DNA of 64,000 nt from Rhodococcus sp. SMB37 (GCF_004345605.1 NZ_SLVY01000013.1:62001-126000); one strand, 5' to 3'. Counted from the stretch's first letter, positions 16,019 through 24,360 are shown. Translations and numbers: made by a program. The notes: a model not told the origin generated them from the letters alone.

Positions 16019-17115
16019 TGGGAGACACCACGAACGGCGCCGTGCGCAACGGACGTGCCTACCGGCCTGTCGGAACCCACCTCGGGATCAGCGCCCTCGC
16101 CGAAGTGCCGCGCACCGAAAGCCCCCAGAAGGCGAAGGATTTCACTTCCGATCAGGAAGTCCGGTGGTGTCCGGGCTGCGGCGACTACGTCATCCTGGCG
16201 ACGGTCCGCACCGTACTGCCGCAGTTGGGTCTGAAGCGGGAGAACATCGTCTTCGTGTCCGGTATCGGGTGCTCGTCGCGCTTCCCGTACTACCTCGACA
16301 CCTACGGGGTGCATTCGATCCACGGCCGAGCCCCGACCTTCGCCACCGGCCTCGCCGTGACCAGGCCCGACCTGTCGGTGTGGGTGGTCACCGGCGACGG
16401 TGATGCGCTGTCGATCGGCGGAAATCACCTGATCCATGCCCTGCGACGCAACGTGAACATGCGGATCCTGCTGTTCAACAACCGCATCTACGGGCTGACG
16501 AAGGGGCAGTACTCGCCCACATCGGAATCCGGCAAGATCACCAAGTCGACACCGATGGGGTCGATCGATGCGCCGTTCAACACGATGTCACTCGCCCTCG
16601 GTGCCGAGGCGAGTTTCGTCGCGCGTGTGCTCGATTCCGACCGTGCAGGGCTCACCGAAGTCCTGCACGCGGCGGCCGAACATCGCGGGGCCGCCTTCGT
16701 CGAGATCCTTCAGGACTGCCCGATCTTCAACGACGGTTCGTTCGACGCGCTCCGCAAGGAGAACGCCGAGGACCGCCTCATCCACGTTCGTCACGGTGAG
16801 CCGATCATCTTCGGAACCGACGACGAACTCTGCGTCGTACGCAGGGGGTTCGGGCTACGGGTAGCGCCCATCACGGACGTCGACCGAGACGACATCATCG
16901 TGCACGACGCTCACAGCGACGACCCCGAATACGCCTATGCGCTGTCGCGGCTGTCGGCGCAGGACCTCACCTACACGGTCACGGGAATCGTGCGCTCGGT
17001 GTCGCGGCCCACCTACGACGACCAGGCGCGCGCCCAGGTCGCGGCCGCTGTGAGCGAAGAACGGGCCGATCTGCAAGCGCTGCTCGACGGCCCCAGCACC
17101 TGGACGGTATCGTGA
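16015..17115 (+). CDS. korB: 2-oxoacid:ferredoxin oxidoreductase, beta subunit
   Basis: A 366-residue beta subunit that binds thiamine diphosphate and the iron-sulfur cluster. The N-terminal WCPGCGDYVILATVR carries two cluster cysteines. The TPP motif reads VVTGDGDALSIGGNH followed by LFNNRIYGLTKGQYSPTS. It overlaps korA by 4 bp (ATGA), so the two subunits are coupled. Its partner ferredoxin is not encoded nearby. Confidence 0.94.
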   Translation: MMGDTTNGAVRNGRAYRPVGTHLGISALAEVPRTESPQKAKDFTSDQEVRWCPGCGDYVILATVRTVLPQLGLKRENIVFVSGIGCSSRFPYYLDTYGVHSIHGRAPTFATGLAVTRPDLSVWVVTGDGDALSIGGNHLIHALRRNVNMRILLFNNRIYGLTKGQYSPTSESGKITKSTPMGSIDAPFNTMSLALGAEASFVARVLDSDRAGLTEVLHAAAEHRGAAFVEILQDCPIFNDGSFDALRKENAEDRLIHVRHGEPIIFGTDDELCVVRRGFGLRVAPITDVDRDDIIVHDAHSDDPEYAYALSRLSAQDLTYTVTGIVRSVSRPTYDDQARAQVAAAVSEERADLQALLDGPSTWTVS

Positions 17116-17146
17116 CGCCCATTCTGTCGATCTTGGAGAGTGATCG

Positions 17147-18049
17147 GTGACAATTCGATTCGGTGTATTCGTTCCACAGTTCCGTCTCGGCGTCGGCGAG
17201 GTGAAGGCCCGGGCAGTGGCTGCGGAACATGCCGGATTCGACTCGTTCTGGCTCATGGATCACCTGTATTCGCCGGGCGGAAGGCCGACGGATTCTCTCG
17301 AAAGCTGGACGTTGCTCACCGCACTCGCCGGTGCCACCTCGACCATGCGACTCGGACACCTGGTGGGATGCGCGCCGTTCCGGCACCCGGCATTGCTCGC
17401 GAAGATGGCTGCCACAGTCGACCACATCAGCGGCGGCCGGCTCGACCTCGGGCTCGGCTGGGGCTCGGTGGAGGCGGAATTCGAGACCTTCGGAATCGAG
17501 GTCGGTACGCGCCGGGAGCGCGCGGAAGCCCTCGACGAAACGCTCGAGATATTCCGGCTGATGTGCACGGGCGAGCAGTTCGAATACGACGGCAAGCACT
17601 TCCGGATGCGCGGTGCATACGGGCTGCCGACACCCGTGCAGGACCGGATTCCCGTCCATATCGGTGGTGCAGGCAAGACCTTGACGATGCCGCTCGTCGC
17701 ACGTCACGCAGACTGGTGGAACTGCGTAGGGCACGCACGGAACCGGCTCGAGGAACTCGCGCCGCTCAAGGGCGATGCCCGGATCTCGGTCCAGTACGCG
17801 GTGGGATTCGCGGACACTGCCGCAGACATACCCGACGTGACAGCGTCGGTCGCGCGCAGACTCCCGGAAAGCGGTTGGGGTGCACCACTGATCGGTACGG
17901 GTGATGCCCTGACAGAACAGATCGTGCTCGAACACAAGCGCGGTGTAGAGCTGTTCGTGCTCCGCTTCCACGACTTCGCACCGCCGGAGACATTCGAACG
18001 GTTCGGACGCGAGGTCATCGCTCCACTCCGTGCTCAGGGCATCCTGTAG
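17147..18049 (+). CDS. LLM-class (F420-dependent type) oxidoreductase
   Basis: A 300-residue luciferase-like TIM-barrel protein. It begins TIRFGVFVPQFRLGVGE and has GFDSFWLMDHL, the conserved HISGGRLDLGLGWG and PVHIGGAGKTLTMPL segments. In actinobacteria this group is mainly F420-dependent, but FMN-dependent members exist, so the cofactor is inferred. The GTG at 17147 lies 31 bp after korB with GGAG upstream, so it could be read with the kor genes. It overlaps the convergent amidohydrolase by 16 bp. Confidence 0.9.
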   Translation: MTIRFGVFVPQFRLGVGEVKARAVAAEHAGFDSFWLMDHLYSPGGRPTDSLESWTLLTALAGATSTMRLGHLVGCAPFRHPALLAKMAATVDHISGGRLDLGLGWGSVEAEFETFGIEVGTRRERAEALDETLEIFRLMCTGEQFEYDGKHFRMRGAYGLPTPVQDRIPVHIGGAGKTLTMPLVARHADWWNCVGHARNRLEELAPLKGDARISVQYAVGFADTAADIPDVTASVARRLPESGWGAPLIGTGDALTEQIVLEHKRGVELFVLRFHDFAPPETFERFGREVIAPLRAQGIL

Positions 18050-19434
18050 ACGCAGCGGCCACCGATCCAGGTGGCACGCACCCTGCTTGCATCGGGATCG
18101 CCGAGGACATCCGCGAGCGGCCCGTCGAGCAGGACGAGATCGGCCTCGGCGCCGGTCGTCACCCGGCGTGCCGAACCGCCGGGGTCGTCGAGAGGTGCAA
18201 GGTAGCGGTCGAGCGCGTCGGCCGGCGTGATCCGCTCTGCCGCACCGACGATGTCCCCGGTGGGGCAGAGCCGGGTGACGGCGGCCGCCATGACCTGCCA
18301 CGGGTCCACAGGGCCGTACGGGGCGTCACTCGACAACGCGACGGGGACTCCACCGTCGATCAGACTGCGGCAGCGGTAGAGATCGGGCAGGTCCGCGGCA
18401 TCGACGTCGCGCAGATACGCGTCGCCGCGGTCGGCAAGGAATCCGGGCTGCGTCACCACACGGATTCCTCGTCGTCGCAGGTCGTCGATGGATTCGGCCG
18501 GGACGAGGGCACCGTGCTCGATTCGGTCGCCGGGACGGGAGCCGATCTCGTCGAAGACCGCGAGGAGGATCACGAACGCCTCGCGGCTGACACAGTGCAC
18601 CGCGACGGCGCGATCTTCCGCGTGGACACGACGAATGCAGGAGGTGAGATCGTCGATGTCGGGGAGAGCCGAGTCGGCGATGACGATCTTGTACGGTCCG
18701 ACAGTGCAGTCCGGCGCACCCGGCGTGAAGTGGTGCGGTGCGCCCAGCAGATGCAGACGCTGAGGAAGCGCACCGCTGACATGCGAATCGACGAGGGCAG
18801 CGACCGTGCTCGATGTCAGATCGGGGGTCGCGTCGGTGACGCCGGTGATACCGCAGCGTGCGAGCTCCGCGCCGATCGCATCCAGCTTCGGAGGAGAGGT
18901 GGCAGGGAGTCGTTCGCGCAACCAGGTGTCGGCCCGCCATATCCGGCCGGTGGGGCGGCCGGTGCCGTCGCGCTCGACGCCGGGATGATCAGCCGTGTCG
19001 AGCCGGGCGAGTCGAGCGGCTTCGGAGTTCAGTGCCCACATGGCACCGCTGCGGTGTTGGATGCGTACGGGCCGCCTGCCGTGCAGACCATCCAGGACCT
19101 CGGAATCGAGCATCCCGGCGACCGACTCGAAGTATCCGACACCGCGGATCCACCCCTCGCCGGCAGCGCTGCCGAGAGCGCGCGCGAGATCGTCGGGCGA
19201 GGTCACATCGGGTGGCCCGCATTGCAAGGAGACGCGATCGGCCGCCAACGCGTGCAGGTGGATATGGTGATCATGGAGGCCGGGGATCAGTGCGCCGCCC
19301 TTGCCGTCGACGATGTCGCACCGCTCGGATGCCTCCAGCTCCCTTCCGATCTGCGCGACCACACCGCTCCGAAGGAGAACGTCGAGGCCGGGATCGCCGT
19401 CGACCTCGACGTTGTGCAGGATCACATCGGTCAT
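18034..19434 (-). CDS. Amidohydrolase (YtcJ/amidohydrolase_3 type)
   Basis: A 466-residue metal-dependent hydrolase. The metal-binding HxH is in PGLHDHHIHLHALAADR. Further metal or active-site positions are visible in VAVHCVSREAF, RIEHGALVPAE and LSSDAPYGPVDPW. The C-terminal small domain ends AEADLVLLDGPLADVLGDP. Its ATG overlaps the stop of the upstream CoA-transferase by 4 bp, so the two form an operon. The substrate is unknown; the YtcJ group usually acts on amide or N-acyl bonds. Confidence 0.9.
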   Translation of the reverse strand: MTDVILHNVEVDGDPGLDVLLRSGVVAQIGRELEASERCDIVDGKGGALIPGLHDHHIHLHALAADRVSLQCGPPDVTSPDDLARALGSAAGEGWIRGVGYFESVAGMLDSEVLDGLHGRRPVRIQHRSGAMWALNSEAARLARLDTADHPGVERDGTGRPTGRIWRADTWLRERLPATSPPKLDAIGAELARCGITGVTDATPDLTSSTVAALVDSHVSGALPQRLHLLGAPHHFTPGAPDCTVGPYKIVIADSALPDIDDLTSCIRRVHAEDRAVAVHCVSREAFVILLAVFDEIGSRPGDRIEHGALVPAESIDDLRRRGIRVVTQPGFLADRGDAYLRDVDAADLPDLYRCRSLIDGGVPVALSSDAPYGPVDPWQVMAAAVTRLCPTGDIVGAAERITPADALDRYLAPLDDPGGSARRVTTGAEADLVLLDGPLADVLGDPDASRVRATWIGGRCVYRMP

Positions 19435-20684
19435 CGGATGCCCAACTCGGAGAGGATCTTCGATGTGTCGCGTCCGGATTCGGCGACGTCACCCGCGGGC
19501 TCGCGACGCTCCGGTTCCGCGAGTGCGACAGTGCCGGACGGGGCCTCGACCCACCAGCGTCCTCGGAGCGAATGGCACATTGCGTCGAGTGGAGGAGACG
19601 AACGATACATTCGCTCAGAATCGTCTAGGTGGTGCGTCAACGTCGACGAAACGACGGCCGACATCGACACGTCCCAGAGGACTCCGCTGCCGTCTGCGGG
19701 TGCGGACAGTGCGAGAGCGGCCGCTGTGAGGCCGGTGAGGGGGTCGGCCAGGGCGTCGCCGACGAACACCGGGCCCTGCGCGTCGTACGCGATCAGCCCC
19801 GCAGACGCCGCGATGTCGTCGCCGAAACCGATGCGGAACGAATCGCGGCCATGCGCGGTGATCGACACCCACGTGCCGCCGCTTGCGACGAAACGGTCGG
19901 CGTCCAGGCCGAATCCGGCGAGTGCCCGCGGGCGGGATGCTTCGATGATGATGTCGGCTGCCGTCACCAGTTGCGCGAGTTCTCGGCGCTCTGTGTCGTC
20001 GCCGGGATCGAGCACCACCGACTCGTGCCCGCCGTGCAACAGGCGGTAGAAGTCGGCGTTGCCGAGGCGTGCGCCGTCCGGCCGCGTCGGGGTCTCGACC
20101 TTGACCACGCGGGCGCCCGCGAGGCCGAGAATGTGTGAGCACAGCGGACCGGCCCACAGTGAGCTGAAATCGACGACGAGCAACCCGTCGACCGTGCGAG
20201 GAACGAGGGGCTGTGGTGCTTCCGCGGGGACCGGCGAGACCGGGCCTGCCGCAATGCCGAGCGGTTCCGCGAGTTCGAGGAGGTCTTGGCCGGTGTGGTC
20301 CGCAAGCCACGAGGTGACGGCAGGCCAGGGGTCTTCGCCGACGTCGGCACCGACCAGCGCGCCGAGAAGTAGTGGATCGTCGGGGCGAGCGCACGAGACC
20401 GCGGCCCAGCCGTCGGCGGTGCGCAGCAACCTGCAGGAGCCGCCTGCCGAGACGGCGCCGGCACGCCGGTGTCCGGTGAACGCGGCCCGCTCGGACAGCA
20501 GCCGTGCCCCGTCGAGCCGTACCGTTCCGTTCGTCGCGGCCTCGATCCGTGCTGCCATCCCACGCGCGATGGTTGCGGCGCGTCCGGGTGGGATGAGGGG
20601 AGGGCCGCCGGGCCTGCCGGTCAGACAAGCGATTCCGCTCTCGGCCCAGTCGCGCGCGGAGTCCGCGGACGGGGATTCGAACAC
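19431..20684 (-). CDS. CoA-transferase family III-like protein with unusual domain order
   Basis: A 417-residue protein with clear CaiB/BaiF segments: LLVVDFSSLWAGPLCSHILG, LAGARVVKVETPTRPDG and DPLTGLTAAALALSAPADGS. In ordinary family members these lie at the N-terminus. Here they begin near residue 180, preceded by a region resembling the usual small C-terminal domain (TADGWAAVSCARPDDPLL to AGPVSPVP). The start is the GTG at 20684, seven bases after a TAGCAT -10 box, which implies a leaderless mRNA. It overlaps the amidohydrolase by ATGA and is divergent from an enoyl-CoA hydratase. Activity is uncertain. Confidence 0.8.
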   Translation of the reverse strand: MFESPSADSARDWAESGIACLTGRPGGPPLIPPGRAATIARGMAARIEAATNGTVRLDGARLLSERAAFTGHRRAGAVSAGGSCRLLRTADGWAAVSCARPDDPLLLGALVGADVGEDPWPAVTSWLADHTGQDLLELAEPLGIAAGPVSPVPAEAPQPLVPRTVDGLLVVDFSSLWAGPLCSHILGLAGARVVKVETPTRPDGARLGNADFYRLLHGGHESVVLDPGDDTERRELAQLVTAADIIIEASRPRALAGFGLDADRFVASGGTWVSITAHGRDSFRIGFGDDIAASAGLIAYDAQGPVFVGDALADPLTGLTAAALALSAPADGSGVLWDVSMSAVVSSTLTHHLDDSERMYRSSPPLDAMCHSLRGRWWVEAPSGTVALAEPERREPAGDVAESGRDTSKILSELGIR

Positions 20685-20691
20685 GTTTGTG

Positions 20692-20701
20692 ATGCTACAT
20701 T
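20692..20701. promoter_or_regulatory. Overlapping divergent -10 boxes
   Basis: On the plus strand TACATT (20696-20701) fits a TAnnnT -10 for the hydratase at 20741. On the minus strand TAGCAT (20697-20692) fits a -10 seven bases before the GTG of the CoA-transferase. The two overlap by two bases, so only one polymerase could be bound at a time. Confidence 0.45.
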
Positions 20702-20740
20702 GCCCGGGACGGTCGGGCAGCGAACACAAGGGCGGAACTG

Positions 20741-21808
20741 ATGGGCACGAACACGATCTCCGTCGTAGAGCTTGCAGACGGCATCGCCGATGCACCGGTT
20801 CTCGGCGACGGGGCTGTGGTCGTCCACCCGCTCCTGATCGTCGACCTCGACGACGCGCCCGACTCGGTGATCGAGCGCGCAGCAGAGCGTGCGAGGGGGA
20901 GTGATCACCTACTCGTCGGCAGATTCACCGGTGCGTCGATCGATGACACCGCCCTCGCGCCTCTCCTCGGGTCTCTCGATCTGACCTACTCGATGGGTCC
21001 CGACCCGCGATCGTCGTCCGTGGTCGGCACGGACGACCTCGATGCGAGCCTGTCCGCGTTCGGTGACGCCGTCGCGCAGAATCCACACGCGTCGCTGGTC
21101 GTTCGGCATGTGCTCCGCGCCGCCGACACCGTCGGGGTGGCCGCCGCGATCGACATCGAATCGCTCGGGTACTCGACGTTGCAGGGTGGCCCCGAGTTCC
21201 TTCGGTGGCTCGACGAGCGCGGACCTCGCCCGCTTCCGCCGCCTGCACCCGCCGACCCGGTCCTCGTCGCGCGGGAGAGCGGCACACTGCGGATCACGCT
21301 CAACCGGCCCGAGCGGCGCAACGCCTACGGGACGCAATTGCGCGACGCGCTGGTCGAAGCGCTGCGCCTCGCCGAGCTCGACGACAGTATCGAGCGTGTG
21401 GTGGTGGACGGGGCGGGTCCGTCGTTCTGTGCCGGCGGCGACCTCGACGAATTCGGACGCACACCCGACACCGCCACCGCTCATCTGATACGCACTCGTG
21501 GTGGCGCCGGACGCCTGGTGGCGCGGCTTGCGGATCGGACCGAGGTGCGCGTGCACGGGCACTGCGTCGGTGCGGGGATCGAGATCCCGGCCTTCGCGAA
21601 TCGGGTGGTCGCGGCTCCGGGAACGGTCTTCCGGCTTCCTGAGGTGTCGATGGGCCTGATTCCGGGAGCCGGGGGGACGGCGAGCATTCCGAGGAGGATC
21701 GGCAGGTGGCGGTCGATGCATCTGTTCGTCACCGCGAGTGCCCTCGATGTCGATCGTGCGCTTTCCTGGGGGCTGATCGACGAGATGAGCGGCGCAGACC
21801 GGAAGTGA
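20741..21808 (+). CDS. Enoyl-CoA hydratase/isomerase family protein with N-terminal extension
   Basis: A 355-residue protein whose C-terminal half (from about residue 180) is a crotonase domain: ITLNRPERRNAYGTQLRDAL, the oxyanion motif GPSFCAGGDLDEF and GLIPGAGGTASIPRR. Both glutamates used by hydratases appear to be present (GAGIEIPAF and RLPEVSMG). The first ~175 residues look like a degenerate domain of related size (VVVHPLLIVDLDDAPDS onward). It is divergent from the CoA-transferase/amidohydrolase operon. Reaction: hydration of a 2-enoyl-CoA, or a related isomerase step. Confidence 0.88.
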   Translation: MGTNTISVVELADGIADAPVLGDGAVVVHPLLIVDLDDAPDSVIERAAERARGSDHLLVGRFTGASIDDTALAPLLGSLDLTYSMGPDPRSSSVVGTDDLDASLSAFGDAVAQNPHASLVVRHVLRAADTVGVAAAIDIESLGYSTLQGGPEFLRWLDERGPRPLPPPAPADPVLVARESGTLRITLNRPERRNAYGTQLRDALVEALRLAELDDSIERVVVDGAGPSFCAGGDLDEFGRTPDTATAHLIRTRGGAGRLVARLADRTEVRVHGHCVGAGIEIPAFANRVVAAPGTVFRLPEVSMGLIPGAGGTASIPRRIGRWRSMHLFVTASALDVDRALSWGLIDEMSGADRK

Positions 21809-21812
21809 ATAA

Positions 21813-21847
21813 GTTGTTCACAACCAAACGTTGACAACAAACTGTTG
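21813..21847. promoter_or_regulatory. Cluster of GTTG/CAAC inverted repeats at the HTH-gene promoter
   Basis: GTTGT-TC-ACAAC (21813-21824), GTTG-A-CAAC (21830-21838) and CAAC-AAACT-GTTG (21835-21847) surround a consensus -35 TTGACA (21831-21836). A -10-like GATTCT (21854-21859) sits 17 bp downstream, close to the ATG at 21866. The layout suggests repressor binding directly on the promoter, perhaps by the downstream gene product. Confidence 0.5.
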
Positions 21848-21865
21848 CATAGTGATTCTGGGTGT

Positions 21866-22288
21866 ATGACCGACAAGGAATTCACTCCCCCGAACCCCAG
21901 TGCCGAGCGCGCTCAGCGCGAGTATGCCGGGCTGTTTCGAATCGCCGAACGTCACGGGGTCACCCCGGAGCAACGTGCCCGCCAATCACATCCGTACATG
22001 CTCGACCCATTGGGTGCCGTCCGGATCGTCGGGGCACTTGCGGGCGGTGTCCATTCCCCGGATCAGGGTGAGCCGGATGTGGACGAGGCCGACATCACCG
22101 CCGCGCTCGGGCTCATACCCAAGGTGAGGGCAGAGGTGGACCAATTGGAGGCGTTGATTCTCGGGATAGCGCGTGAGCGCGGAATGACGTGGCAGGACAT
22201 CGCGTTCGGACTCGGACTCGGCAGCACTCAGGCCGCCAGGCAGCGCTACGAGAGGCTTGTGAAACGGACCGGTGCCCACAGCTCGTGA
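21866..22288 (+). CDS. Small helix-turn-helix DNA-binding protein
   Basis: A 140-residue protein with a C-terminal helix-turn-helix of sigma-region-4-like character: ERGMTWQDIAFGLGLGS followed by QAARQRYERL. The N-terminal part is charged and not recognised. The ATG at 21866 lies only a few bases after the predicted -10 region, so its mRNA may be leaderless. It is expressed from its own promoter after the hydratase stop and is convergent with the MaoC gene. The function is likely regulatory; the target is unknown. Confidence 0.75.
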   Translation: MTDKEFTPPNPSAERAQREYAGLFRIAERHGVTPEQRARQSHPYMLDPLGAVRIVGALAGGVHSPDQGEPDVDEADITAALGLIPKVRAEVDQLEALILGIARERGMTWQDIAFGLGLGSTQAARQRYERLVKRTGAHSS

Positions 22289-22319
22289 CCGAATCGTGGA
22301 CGTCCGGAGCCGCGACGGT

Positions 22320-23321
22320 CTACGCCATGAGGGCGCTGAAACGCCAGTCCAGAACAGGTGCCGGGTCGGCGTCGACGCGGTGTGCGTAGACGAGCGACCG
22401 CAGATTCAGGACGCCACCACCCTCGGCGAGGGGTTCAGCGGACTCGACGTGCAGGTCGCTGGTGAGGGTGTCGCCCTCGTGCACCGGCCCTGTGTGATCG
22501 CACGACTTCCAGCCGAGCACCGTCACCAGATTCGGTAGTGCCCGCGACGCCTGCGACAACGCCAGGCCGATCGTGTGCCCGCCGTACACCAGGCGGCCCG
22601 CGGCCCCGACTCGTTCGTCGTGGTGGGTCGCTGCGATGTTCAAGCTGAGCCGTGCCAGTTCGGGTGCGCTCGAAACAACGTCGCCGCTGGACTGCAGCAC
22701 CGATCCGGCAAGTGACACGTCGAAGTGCGCGCCCGGTACCGAGGTGCGGTATTCGTCGAGGTTCCATCCTTCGGGGACGGCCCATTGCGGATCGTCCTGG
22801 GGTCCGATCGCCGACAGGTCGTCGGTGTGCACCACTCGGTTCCGGTCGGGACGCTCGCTCAGCGGCAGCATCGCGCAGCGGTAGAAGTCGAGGATTGTCC
22901 TGCCGTCCTGGTCGACGGTGTTCATGCGCAGCGCCGCGAGACCGGTGGGTTTGCGGCCAGGCTTGGCCGAGTTCTCCTTCAGACCCACGACCTCGGTGGT
23001 GGTGTACAGGGTGTCGCCGATGTAGGGGAACCGGCGGAAGCGTAGGCCGCGGTAGAAGAGATTGGCCTTGACGTGGTGCGTGACCAGCGTCGACTGACCG
23101 ATGGCGATGTCGGTGACGAAACCGGCATGTGCGACCGGGCCGCCGGAGACCCGGTCGGAGAGGTGTTTGTCGAGGGGCAGACGCAGACGGTCGCCGAGGA
23201 TCGACTGGTGCGCGGCAGCGAGCCCGTCGGTGAGAGTGACGGCAGGTGCGGTGTCGAAGACCTGGCCGACGGTCAGTTCGTCGAAGTACGGTCCGCCGAC
23301 CGACGCGTGGTTGCTGGACAT
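22320..23321 (-). CDS. MaoC-like double-hotdog dehydratase (mesaconyl-CoA hydratase-like)
   Basis: A 333-residue protein built of two hotdog domains. The N-terminal one begins GGPYFDELTVGQVFDTAPAV. The C-terminal one carries the hydratase-type AATHHDERVGAAGRLVYGGH, then TIGLALSQASRAL. Size and layout resemble mesaconyl-CoA hydratases. Its start lies 2 bp after the CoA-lyase stop, so the two are one operon. Together they could hydrate mesaconyl-CoA and split the product to acetyl-CoA or pyruvate plus an acyl unit. The precise substrate is inferred. Confidence 0.85.
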   Translation of the reverse strand: MSSNHASVGGPYFDELTVGQVFDTAPAVTLTDGLAAAHQSILGDRLRLPLDKHLSDRVSGGPVAHAGFVTDIAIGQSTLVTHHVKANLFYRGLRFRRFPYIGDTLYTTTEVVGLKENSAKPGRKPTGLAALRMNTVDQDGRTILDFYRCAMLPLSERPDRNRVVHTDDLSAIGPQDDPQWAVPEGWNLDEYRTSVPGAHFDVSLAGSVLQSSGDVVSSAPELARLSLNIAATHHDERVGAAGRLVYGGHTIGLALSQASRALPNLVTVLGWKSCDHTGPVHEGDTLTSDLHVESAEPLAEGGGVLNLRSLVYAHRVDADPAPVLDWRFSALMA

Positions 23322-23323
23322 GT

Positions 23324-24175
23324 TCAGGCTCCGATCTTGGTGAGGGTGCGGCGGGCGGCGACGGCGACGGCCTCGTCGAGCATCTGACCGTCCAGCTGTG
23401 CGGCGCCGGCGCCGCGGGCCTCGGCTTCCTCGAGAGCGGCGAGAACCTTGCGGGCGGCCTCGACCTGTTTGTGGGTGGGAGTGAATGCTGCAGCAGCGGA
23501 TTCGATCTGGGATGGATGGATGACCCACTTGCCGTCGAATCCGAGATCGGAAACCCACTGCGCGGAGTGACGGAATGCGTCGTCGTCGGCGATGCCGAGG
23601 AACGGACCGTCGATGGCCTGCACGCCTGTGGAGCGCGCCGCGTGCAGGATGCGGTCCTGCACGTACAGCCAATGCTCGGGTAGTGCGGTGCGTGTGCGTC
23701 CCAGTGCGGCACCGAGGTCGGCGTAGCCGATGATCACGCCCGCGATCCGTGGGCCCGCGGCGATCTCGTCGATGTTCCGGACGCCTGCCGGGGTCTCGAT
23801 GAGGGCCTGGATCCGGACGTCGGAGTTCTCGCCCAGGATGCGGTCGGCCTCGACGAGATCGTCGGCGCTCTCGACCTTCGGGAACACGATCGACGCGAGT
23901 GCGGAGCCGAGTTCCGCGCACGCGCGCAGGTCGTCTTCGAACCACTCGGTGCCGCGCCCGTTGATGCGTACCGACACCGTGCGGTCGGCGCCGTGCTCAC
24001 GGACCAGAGGAACGATGAGATCGCGCGCGGCGGGCTTCCGGTCAGGAGTGACCGCGTCCTCGAGATCGAGGACGACCTCATCGGCGGCGGAGGTCAGGGC
24101 CTTGCCTGCCTTACGATCATCGGAGCCGGGGGCGACGAGCACCGCTCGCCGGCGAAGGTGTTGCTCGGAAGTCAC
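23324..24175 (-). CDS. HpcH/HpaI-type CoA ester lyase (CitE-like)
   Basis: A 283-residue TIM-barrel lyase of the citrate-lyase-beta/malyl-CoA lyase family. It has LRRRAVLVAPGSDDRKAGKA, the metal-binding acidic residues in DEVVLDLEDAVTPDRK and IVFPKVESADD, and GFDGKWVIHPSQIE. It cleaves a beta-hydroxyacyl-CoA such as malyl-, methylmalyl- or citramalyl-CoA. The GTG at 24175 is the first start inside the conserved region; its promoter carries the AATGGCCGTACA motif. It is divergent from the acyl-CoA dehydrogenase at 24407. Confidence 0.88.
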   Translation of the reverse strand: MTSEQHLRRRAVLVAPGSDDRKAGKALTSAADEVVLDLEDAVTPDRKPAARDLIVPLVREHGADRTVSVRINGRGTEWFEDDLRACAELGSALASIVFPKVESADDLVEADRILGENSDVRIQALIETPAGVRNIDEIAAGPRIAGVIIGYADLGAALGRTRTALPEHWLYVQDRILHAARSTGVQAIDGPFLGIADDDAFRHSAQWVSDLGFDGKWVIHPSQIESAAAAFTPTHKQVEAARKVLAALEEAEARGAGAAQLDGQMLDEAVAVAARRTLTKIGA

Positions 24176-24217
24176 GGGGAACCTCGTGGAGTTCGACGGG
24201 TGGGGAACATCGATAAA

Positions 24218-24232
24218 TGTACGGCCATTGTG
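24218..24232 (-). promoter_or_regulatory. AATGGCCGTACA operator at the CoA-lyase promoter
   Basis: Read on the minus strand, CACAAT (24232-24227) is -10-like and runs into AATGGCCGTACA (24229-24218), the same 12-mer found in the dehydrogenase and thiolase promoters. The conserved element sits about 45 bp upstream of the GTG at 24175. Confidence 0.55.
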
Positions 24233-24249
24233 GCGTGATGTGCCACTTC

Positions 24250-24360
24250 TATAGGTATCGGTAGCGACACGGATCACTGATATCACTGGTTCGGAGTGCT
24301 GGCATGGAGGGGTCAGCGATTGACAAGCGCTGGTGCGGATACCCAAAATGGCCGTACAAA
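24250..24360 (+). promoter_or_regulatory. Acyl-CoA dehydrogenase promoter with shared operator
   Basis: TTGACA (24320-24325), an 18-bp spacer and CAAAAT (24344-24349) are followed by GGCCGTACAAA (24350-24360). The flanks also match the thiolase promoter: AGCGATTGAC and GTGCG occur at the same distances. TATAGGTAT (24250-24258) lies 70 bp before the -35, against 59 bp at the thiolase. Confidence 0.65.

Noticed and set aside
18514-20049. 511-codon plus-strand frame across two minus-strand genes
   Set aside because: It spans the junction of the amidohydrolase and CoA-transferase genes in antisense and has no domain. The minus-strand products have clear family motifs.
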